Positions 55,707 through 64,000 of a DNA stretch of 64,000 nt are shown here, one piece after another. Within the stretch, counting starts at the first letter, position 1. Every line of letters starts with the position of its first letter. The translations under genes and the position numbers were made by a program. The notes beneath the pieces were generated by a model. The model worked only from the letters and a program-made list of their open reading frames with translations. It was not told the DNA's origin and made no database searches. This DNA is from Arthonia radiata (Eukaryota > Ascomycota > Arthoniomycetes > Arthoniales > Arthoniaceae): positions 3,425,741 through 3,489,740 of the forward strand of contig PSQN01000016.1 in NCBI GenBank assembly GCA_002989075.1, in the 5' to 3' direction.

Positions 55707-56310
55707 ATGACGGAAGATGGCACTCTGCTGACTACAGGATCGGAGGCACGGAAGGTGCATAGACGCAGCCAACGAATACGGGCGTGCTGCGCAACGTAGG
55801 TCGCGCCATCGATCGTTCTTCGTGCTCGAACGAGAATGCGCTAATCACCACCACAGTCCTCTGATCATGGGGTGGCCGCTCGTCCAGCGACTAATACAGG
55901 CGATCTTCAAATGGTGGGACCCATGGGTTGCCTACCCTTTGGAACGGCAAGCGACTCAAGCGTGCTGATAGAGCCATCGAGACATCCTGTGAAGGCACCG
56001 AGGTCATACCGTTACTAATGTGGGCGACTTTGCGCGTCGCGAGCTTCTTGATGCGCTGTGCGGAGATCATACCAGCATATCTACGTCTATGATTTGGCCC
56101 ACTGGCACTACGGTATGGTCTACCAAAATGTTTGATCTACGAGCAGTTCTCCGAGGAGGGCGATACTCAGACCTGCTCTTCAATGACTTGATGAACCCAG
56201 TCAAGGGCATGAGAACGATGGGCACACTCGTTAGCAGCGCTGTTAGTGGGTCGTTGGGCGCTATCGATAAGTTCGCTCCGATGCCGACGGCTGTCAGGTT
56301 GGCCTTGTAG
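55707..56310 (+). CDS. orphan gene, 3' structure unclear
   Basis: ATG 55707 opens MTEDGTLLTTGSEARKVHRR. A 61-nt intron (55796-55856, GTAGGT, with a CTAAT branch site and CACAG) joins in phase to a second exon reading PLIMGWPLVQRLIQAIFKWWDP and VAYPLERQATQA, which then meets a TGA. The same frame reopens and runs to 56310 (RRELLDALCGDHTSIS ... RYSDLLFNDLMNPVKGMRTMG ... MPTAVRLAL). Removal of a 33-nt (55962-55994) or 117-nt (55927-56043) piece would join them, but one is too short for a fungal intron and the other has a weak donor. I do not recognise the protein. Intron 1 makes a real gene likely; the second join is unresolved, or the gene carries a nonsense change. Confidence 0.4.
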
Positions 56311-56795
56311 ATTGGGTGGTCGCTGCTGCTGTGGGTTATGCTATGTAATTGGGAGGTGCTCGTGTTTCATTAAAAGGTGTGAGGTTCGTATTACGTGGAG
56401 AGCGTAAACAGTGAGACGTTTGAAGACTTCTTCTATCAGAGGAGTGTGAGGTATATAACTGCCTGAGGAAAGCCTTGTATGATCAATAAATCTTTCAAAC
56501 GCGACCAACATATACAAATGTTCCAGCGCATGCGTATCTTCTTACCTGAGATGAACAGCCAGAGATGTCGAACAACGCGACAACCGACCAGAAGACCTTC
56601 GTCGTTGTTGAACTTACGTACACTGTAAGACCGTGTGCCAGCAGCTATTTTGCTGTATCGCTGAGGGAGGCTTGAGTTGATAATGGGGCTACATTGCGAC
56701 AGCCGGTAATAAAACCATGACAACACAAGCAGCGTGCTTGAAAGCAGTCTGCGCGTGCATACATGAGTGCGGCGTGCGCTTGCGCGTGTTCTACT
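56311..56795. other. intergenic
   Basis: About 0.5 kb, moderately AT-rich, with no supported gene. Confidence 0.5.
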
Positions 56796-57798
56796 TCAAC
56801 TAGACTCCTCACTCATGTCTTCATCTTCTTCGTCGTCATCGCTTTCGTCATGCTCCGCTTCTGCTGTTTCCATAATCTCGCTCTTTCCTTTTCTTGACTC
56901 TTTCTCCGCCGTCTCTTCTTCATCGTCACTGAACTCTTGAAAGCCACTTGCGAACCTGAGACTCTTCAATCGGTCCAGGGCCGGCTTCTCCTCATGCTCC
57001 CAGCTCAGCAATCCAGCATTCCAGTCAAAGTTGTCATGCTCCTTGAAGAGGTCCCTGATACGCTTGCGCCGACCATCCCTTCGTATCTCATCGCTGATGT
57101 CTTCATATTGGTTCATGCTCTCGTCCAGTTGGTCAAAAAGGTCCACCTCGACCTTGCGCTTTGCTTCTTGCCGAAGCTGGCCGCCCTTATTTTCGCTCTG
57201 CCGGACAAGTTAGCGCGACACATTTGTCCACGGCGCTCGCAGATATACCCACCCACTTCCGCATCTGCCGGTCAACATAATGCATCTCTCGGAAGAACAC
57301 GCTGAACATGGCCCTCCAATCGGTTGAGATCTCCCACTTGTCGTAGTCAACCTCAAGTCCTGGTAGCTCGGTGTCATTCACATCACGTCGTACGCTGATT
57401 GCGTGGACTGGCTGGTCGCGACATCCGCTTTCCTCATCAGAGAGACCGGCTCCCAAGTACATGTCCATAGCGGCGCGCCATTTGCGCTGGATCATCGGGA
57501 GATACCGCTCTTGAAAGTCATCATTTTTTGCCTTGAAGATGGCATGGCGGCTGTCTTGGGAGAAGCGCTCGAAGTATGTCGGTATGGATATCTCGCTGTC
57601 GACGCGAAAGTCGATCTGTGTCTTTTTAATATGCTTGTCGGCGAAGAGCGCATCTACATGAGCGCGAAAGATGTGCGAGACATTGCGGAGGCTAGTCCAT
57701 AAGAATACTGTGTCGTACGTGAAGTGCTGTACAATGCGATGGCGGAGCTCCAGAGGGAGGGTAGAAAGAGATTTCGAAGAATGTGCCTGAGGCTGCAT
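56796..57798 (-). CDS. F-box-like protein with acidic C-terminus
   Basis: Two exons (57253-57798, 56796-57197) with a 55-nt intron give 315 residues. ATG 57798 (MQPQAHSSKS) is used; the open frame upstream lacks another ATG. The N-terminus resembles an F-box-type helix (LSTLPLELRHRIVQHF). A conserved-looking middle follows (FRVDSEISIPTYFERF, MHYVDRQMRKW|SENKGGQLRQEAKRKV), then VDLFDQLDESMNQYEDISDE and a very acidic end (DDDEEDEDMSEESS). It may bind Skp1, but the substrate and role are unknown. The 5' end lies about 50 nt from the start of the AT-rich repeat DNA, so its promoter may be affected by silencing that spreads from the repeats (inference). Confidence 0.65.
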
Positions 57799-57849
57799 CG
57801 TAGTCACTCTCAATGCTCTACATATACAAAAATCCGAAGACTGTGTTAG

Positions 57850-58149
57850 TCAAAAGGCAGGGTTAAATTAATAATAATTAACATTAGTAGTATAGTCTTA
57901 GGCAATTTAGACTATACTTACTTTATAGCTTTTCTAAATTTTCTACTAATTCTTAATAAATTTAAATTATTAAGAATTATAATAGAACTAGCTTTATAAT
58001 TTAATTTAAAGCTTTATTTATTTTTAATAAGTTTAAATTATTAAGAATTCTATTATATTTATAAATAAACTTTAAGATTTTAAACTTTGTTATATACTAG
58101 ATATATAGACTAGAAACTAGCTAGTACTAAATTATCTACTAAATTATAT
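57850..58149. repeat. AT-rich degenerate sequence between gene and LTR
   Basis: A/T-dominated DNA without frames. It includes a direct repeat of about 25 nt (TTTAAATTATTAAGAATT core) near 57,960 and 58,031. This is probably a decayed repeat remnant. Confidence 0.5.
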
Positions 58150-58442
58150 TGTAACGCCGGTCGCTAGAAGGACCGAACTAAGGCTCACTTACCTTATGTG
58201 CTTGTTAACCTTAGTAAGGGGTGTTTCGTGTGCTAGAGACTAAAAGATAGGAGAGACGAGATAGATTATAGAAGGTAAGAGGAGCTTAACTAAAGTAGAT
58301 AGAAGATAAAGTACGTTACTTAAATATAGTTAAGAAACTTATATTTAGATATTAAGTTAATAGACTAAAGTCTATTCTAAGGTCGGCTATTAGTCTAACT
58401 ATATAGTCTAAGGTATAAAGGTATATTTCCCTATATCTAACA
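58150..58442 (-). repeat. long terminal repeat (3' LTR of the minus-strand Gypsy element)
   Basis: The 293-nt block reads TGTAACGCCGG...ATCTAACA on the plus strand, thus TGTTAGAT...GTTACA on the coding (minus) strand, with the required TG..CA ends. Just before it on the minus strand lies a purine-rich AAAGGGATTGTTAAAC, a likely polypurine tract. The partner LTR would lie beyond the right edge of the window, so the pair cannot be compared. Confidence 0.6.
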
Positions 58443-58774
58443 GTTTAACAATCCCTTTGTTATATAGTTAGAATTCTATTACAATATAGCGACGTTATCG
58501 ATATCGCTATATTAAAGTCGTCGGATATACTATATAATACTTTAATAAGGCTAGCTGCGCTTAGCTCTATACTAGTTTAATATAGTAAGATTGTAACACA
58601 AGGTCTTCTCTTTAAGGCTAGTTGTTCTTAACAGCTCTAAAAATATTAAAACCTTGTTGTTGCTCTATAGTAGATTTAGTTCTATAAGTCGTTATATTTA
58701 AAGTTAAGAAGACTTTTAACGCTAATAAAGCGTTTAAGATTAATACTGTTCTTACTAAAGTCTATAGTTAAGAG

Positions 58775-59180
58775 ATGCCTCTGTATTCTTACTGCTCTTA
58801 CTTAAATAAGAAGTATGTTCTAAAGTCTAGAAAGATATTGTATTTTATATATATTTACGATAAGAAGTCGTATAACGTCTGTTTATTGTTAGAGAACGGT
58901 TAGTTTCTATTTTACCTCTATTTTTTGTGCTAGTTTAACTTATTTTAGCTTAAAGTATCCGTTCTTAGTACTTATAAGTATTAAATACTCTTTAGAGGCA
59001 ATATAAGTGTTTAGTAGAAGAAAAGAAAGTCGTTTGTACGGCGAAAAGGTAGCACGAAGCTATTAAAGCGGCGATTGTAGATTTAAAGAAGGAGCTCAAA
59101 AGATTGCGCGTCTAGACGCAGAACAAAATAGATTAGAATAATATATTGTTTGAGAAAGAGTAGCTAACAGCTATATCTAG
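58775..59180 (+). pseudogene. opposite-strand ORF remnant inside the retroelement (Cys-rich plus coiled coil)
   Basis: On the plus strand, opposite to pol and just inside the LTR, ATG 58775 starts MPLYSYCSYLNKKYVLKSRK, then YDKKSYNVC. After several stops the reading resumes as EAIKAAIVDLKKELKRLR (about 59,050-59,115), a good coiled coil. Restoring RIP changes in thought, the first part is a C-x2-C type cluster with Tyr at former Cys positions, and the second a coiled coil. This layout resembles the antisense reading frames seen near LTRs of some fungal elements. It is broken by stops and has no known function. Confidence 0.45.
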
Positions 59181-62100
59181 TAGTAATATTGTAGGTATAC
59201 TAAGTAGCCTAAGTATAGATTTTTGTAACAATCTATACTTAGAGTTAGGTAGTAGGCTACTAATATAGTAAGCTAGTTTATTTGTAAGTAACTTAAATAC
59301 CAACAAGGCGTACTAAGTAGTAAATTAGGGTGTTAGTACTGCTACGACCGATTAATATTTTAGTTTTAATATCGTTAAATAGTATCTTTATAGTTAATTA
59401 GGTTTCGTTCTAGTTTCTATTAATTTTTTTGTTTAAGATATCCTTTCTATTTTATAAGATACTATTGTTTGCCTCGATATTGTCTATAAGCTTAAATTGT
59501 TTCGATCTTATACTTAGATTCTTAGTTTTTAGAAAGAATTTCTAGGTTGAGTCGTTCTACTTCTTAAGAGTAGGCTAGTTTTAATAGCGCTATATAGAAT
59601 ATAGAATATATTCTTATTATCTTTAAGAGTTTAAGTTTAAATATTATAGATCTTAATTGCTGTAAGATTTTAAACGGTCTCGTCTTAGTATAGTTAAGTT
59701 TCTTACTTAGTTTAATAGTTTTTATATTTCTTATAAGTAAGTAAGCTCTTTCCCCCTCTTTTATACTTATATTTGGGATAGTTTTTAACTTATTATACTA
59801 TTTTCTTGTTTGTTTATTAATAAACTTGCTATTAAACTTTAACTACTAGTATAGAGTTTTTATGCTTGTAGCTATTTACGTAGCTAATTCGTTTTCTATA
59901 TTATTTTATAGTTGTCTTTCTTAAAGAGGGTAATAGCTATATAAGATATAGAATAGAGTTATTTTCGTTATATCGTTTTTTATATTATTGTGCGCGGCTT
60001 ACGCTACTAGTAGTAATTATACTTAGTTATTTTGCTGATAGTTAATATATACTTAGAGATACTGTTTTAGTGTTTAATTAGTTTGTTCCGTTTGTCCGTC
60101 TGTTTATAGATAGAACAACGTAGATATCTTCTATTTTGTTCCTAGTTGTTATATTAGAGATATTTAAAATCGTAAGACAAATTTTTAGTCTCTGTTTAAG
60201 ACAATTCTTTGTAGTTAACTATAGTTTGCTAAGATAATCTAAAGAAATATATATACTAATTGTTCTAAATTGCTAGCTTTCTTATAAAGTACAAAGTACG
60301 CGTACTTTGTTAGTTTATCGCATATAACAAAGATAGCGTTGTAAGCTACTTCTATAAGTAAATTCTTAGATATTAGTAACTTAGTAATAAAGTCTAGTAA
60401 GACCGTATACTATAGTCTCTTAGGTATCTTTAGTAGCTATAGTTTACTGTATAGTAAATGCCTTAGATACTTAATTCTTGTGTATATATCGTATTCTTAA
60501 ATATAATTCTCGACGTAGTATTGAATTCTCAGGATATAGTAGGTTCTTATAATCTTTTCTATAGTATTATCGATGTCTTTATGTTTCTTTGTTAGGTTAT
60601 TATAGAAGTTATTAATAATGTGTTGGGTTAGATTCCTCGGAACGTAGATCTTGCCTTAAAATTTGTAATAGCCTTTACTATTCTTAGTTAATCTTAGATA
60701 TTGTTTCTCGTTTTTCTAGTAGGTTTTAGAGTTGTTTAGAATGTCTAGAATTTAGCTGTCTGGTTTAATAACAAACTTAGTTGTTATAGCTAATTAATTG
60801 TATCTAATCTCGTTATTGTATTCTTAGAATATTACGTGCTTAACGTGTTTCTTATTATTAAGGTAATTGGGACGTCGGCTTAGAGCGTTGGCTCTATTGT
60901 TTTTAAAACCCTTCTTGTAGGTAATAATAAAGTTGTATAGAGCTATAGTTTCTAACTATCTAACTTATCTATAATTAAGTTTCTTTATCGTTATAAAGTA
61001 AGTTAGGTTTTTATAGTCTATATATACTATAATTATATAGTTTGCTTCTTCTAGATAAGCTTGCTATATCTCAAATACTGCTATAATAGCTAAGAGCTCT
61101 TTATTATAAATATTATAGTTCTGTTTTGTAGATAATATCTTTCTTAAGTAAAAAGCTACTGGTTTAAGCTTTCTTTCCTTATTGTTTTAACTTATATATA
61201 CTCTAATCGTATAGTCTAACGTATCTATTTTTATAATAATTGGTAGATTAAGGTTAAATATTGCTAATACGGGCTCGATCTTAAAAGCTTCCTTAAGCTC
61301 TTTAAATACTAATTGTTTCTTTTGTATCTAAAAGAATTCTATTAATTGTTTTGTTTATTAAGACAGCGGTACTATAATTCGGCTAAAGTTAAATATCTAT
61401 TGCCTGTAATAGTTAACAAAACTAAAAAACTGTTGTAATTATTTTATATTCTTTAGTATAGACTAGATTAGAACAGATTAAATCTTTAAATCTTCTATTT
61501 AGAGACCGTACTCGGTAATTATAAATCTAAGAAATTCGACGGATTGTTAATAGAACTAGATTTTCTTGATATTAATTTGTAAATCGATACGCGCTAATCT
61601 TTCTAATACCTTTTTAATATATTTCTTATATTCTTCTAGTATACAGCTATATACTAGGATATTGTTTAAATAAGCAGTTATAAATATATCTAGATAATTA
61701 CTAAGTATATTATTAATTAGTTTCTAAAATAATACTAGTACGTTTATTAGCTTAAAGAGTATAACGTAATACTTAAAAAGTCTGTATCTAGTATAGAAAG
61801 CCGTTTTCTATTCTTTACCTTTCTTTATATAAATTAAGTTATAAGCTTTTCGTAAGTTAAACTTAGTAAATTACTACGCGTTATATAATTGATCTGTTAT
61901 TTTGTTAATATATAGTAAAGAATATTAATTTTTAATAGTTACTCTATTTAATTGTCTATAATCTATATAAAGTCGTAGTTTGCTATTCTTCTTTAGTATA
62001 AAGAGTATCAGGTATTCGGCTAGTAATATTAATTTTTAGATAAATCCTTTCTTAAGGTTTTTATTAAGATAGTCGCAGAGCGCTTAATTTTCTACTTCTA

Positions 62101-64000
62101 ATAGAGAGTATATTAAATTAAATATTAGTGTCTTACCTTCTTATAAAGGTATTGTATAATCCTACAGTTTATATTCTAGAAGAGCTAAGTTTAGCTTAGC
62201 TTTCTTAAACAGATATTAAAATTAATCGTATTTCTTAGGTATCTTAGTAATTAACTAAGTACTTGTTGTCGTATAGAATTGTTAGCATACAGTTATCTCT
62301 TGTTTATACTTATATATAGTTAGCTATAGATAAGATATTACGTTAGACTTCTCTTATAGAATGTCTAAGTGTCGAAGTATAGTAGTACTAATCTATATAA
62401 GGTTTTTATTGCGCTCTTTATTCTTACTACTAAAGATAGCTTATAAAGTATCTATTCTATAGAACGACTCTTGTCTAAAGTGCTTGTATCTAGTAAAGAG
62501 GAGTTTCTTAGTTCTTTAATCTACTTCTAGGTTATATTATTATAACTAAGGTATATTTAGTACGGCGTAGTACTAATTAATATTTACAATATTATAAGTA
62601 ATTTCTTTCTAATAGTTTTTAATTATTATATCTATTAATAAAGTCTTATAGTTAACTCTTTCTTCTACCCTTTAAAATCTAAATAGTGCGTAGAGTAATT
62701 TCTTCTTTTATATTTATATTTAGTACTCCTTAACATAGCGTATTAAGATAAAGTTGTCTATTGCGTTTAAATTAATTATAATTTTAATATTTCTGTAGTT
62801 TATTGTTGCTTAAGTATATAAGTATGTTCTATAAAAAGCTAAGCTTGTATAGAGCTATACTTCTAGAGGGTCTAACCGTTAGATAGATCGGTACTACTGC
62901 TCTTAAAGCAGTCAATCTAGTCTTTTCTCTATTAAATGTATACGTTCTAGAGTATTTTAGATACTAGAATCTATTGTCGGTTAATCTACTATAAGAATTT
63001 CTATATAAGGTGTTTTAGTACTACCTTTATTATAACGTTTAGTTTATTGTTTACAATTTCTATCTTAATTATACAATTATTGCTAGTTAAAACTTATTGT
63101 TTAGACCTCTAATAAGGCAGTCTACTAGTCGTTATAAACATAAGTAAATATATTCTAGAATATTATTAATGTCTTTATTAGCGCTTAACTTTCTATTGTA
63201 GAAGGCTAACTAACAAAGTCTCTATATTATTCCTTTCTAACAAATTAAGGTTTATTCTTTCTAATTAGTATCGTTCTTAAGCAAGAATTCTGTATTATTA
63301 GAATCTATATTTTTGTCTTTAAGTCGTTATCTTACCTATAACGTATTATAGTTACTATCTTACTTAGCTTCTATAGTCTATTCTTCCTTAAATTTCTCTT
63401 AAGTTTCTAAATAAGGCGATCTAGGTCTTCCTTAGATAAGACCTAGTTCTTATATTAAATCTTGTTTTAAAGATATTAGTTTCCTTTGTTATTATTTTAA
63501 TCCCAATTTGTTAAATTTATAGATCGTATAATTATTATTATAGTATACAGTTTAGAATAGTATTTTGTATAGTATAACTATATCTTATACCTATTGCTTT
63601 AGAATAGTACGGTTAATGTTATTTTAGTCCTATAAATTTTATTGTTTCTATTTTATTTATCGTTCTTTTGTTTCTTCCTATAACTTACTGTCTATATTTT
63701 AGTTTTTATATAAGTTAAATAAGTTCTATTTGTTGTGCTTCTCGTTAGAAGAAACCTAGTAAGTATCTTTCTTGTTACAGAAGGCGCTCTAGTAAATATT
63801 CTTTTGCTTCTTAGTTAGTTTAGTAACGTACTTATACTAGTTCTAAATAGTCTTCTATAGAAGACCTAATTCTTAAAGAAGACAACCTCTAGTTAGGTCT
63901 ATATATTAGCGGTCGGAGAAGGCTACTAGTAATTTTACTGCCTTATTGCGACCGTTGTTCTTTTATATCTAAGTATAGTTATATTAAACTATTGTCGTAG

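Larger units (their letters stand above)
58150..64000 (-). mobile_element. RIP-degraded Ty3/Gypsy LTR retrotransposon, 5' end outside window
   Basis: Reading the minus strand from high to low coordinates gives pol in Gypsy order. The protease core is near 62,748-62,774 (IINLNAIDNFI where DSGAT-type is expected). Reverse transcriptase is at 61,659-61,673, with YLNNI in place of YLDDI. RNase H is at about 61,070-61,165 (KPVAFYLRK ... QNYNIYNKELLAII). Integrase comes last: zinc-region remnant EYDIYTR (60,476-60,496) for a usual C-x2-C, and DFITKL (60,377-60,394). Many stops interrupt the frames. The changes (Asp to Asn, Cys to Tyr, Gln/Trp to stop) all fit C-to-T on either strand, i.e. RIP. It is certainly inactive. 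Gag should lie around or beyond 63.5 kb but is not readable. Confidence 0.85.

Overview
The window looks like nuclear DNA of a filamentous ascomycete, most likely a Dothideomycete (inference). Nearly every gene with introns has short ones (about 48-70 nt) with GT..AG ends and CTAAC/CTGAC-like branch sites, genes are tightly packed on both strands, and the gene set is typically fungal: chitin synthase, PDR-type ABC pump, HOS3 deacetylase, BBC1/MTI1, MRP51 and an earless beta-adaptin. Two stretches (about 35.7-37.0 kb and 57.85-64.0 kb) are extremely AT-rich and full of stops that fit C-to-T/G-to-A change on both strands, the mark of repeat-induced point mutation (RIP).

Layout. 0-16 kb: end of a RING-H2 gene, RAD4/XPC repair factor, a small conserved protein (minus), HOS3 deacetylase, syntaxin-18/UFE1 SNARE (3 exons), aspartate aminotransferase (7 exons), and a DHA1-type MFS transporter (7 exons). 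16-24 kb: an uncharacterised gene with an apparent 5' frameshift, beta-adaptin (minus, 10 exons), a doubtful small gene with an in-frame stop, EMC4 (6 exons), and an F-box protein. 24-35.5 kb: BBC1 (minus), RTR1 phosphatase, ribosomal protein S17 (minus), mitochondrial ribosomal protein MRP51, and chitin synthase (minus). 35.5-38 kb: an AT-rich island holding a large inverted repeat, with a truncated gene at its right edge. 38-48.3 kb: carboxymuconate-cyclase-like propeller, a conserved membrane protein (minus), CDC73, AIM41 (minus), and NUP170. 48.3-57.8 kb: a 361-bp MITE-like element, a PDR ABC transporter, an orphan gene with unclear 3' structure, and an F-box-like acidic protein (minus). 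57.85-64 kb: a RIP-degraded Ty3/Gypsy retrotransposon on the minus strand, cut by the window end.

Most genes are unrelated housekeeping functions: DNA repair, chromatin, transcription elongation (CDC73, RTR1), translation (RPS17, MRP51), membrane traffic (UFE1, beta-adaptin, EMC4, BBC1), cell wall, nuclear pore and transport. I see no biosynthetic cluster, CRISPR, defence island, tRNA or rRNA. Exon coordinates were worked out by hand from splice motifs, phase and protein-family continuity. I found no convincing novel multi-gene system. The most unusual material is the repeat-derived DNA and several small decayed genes beside it.
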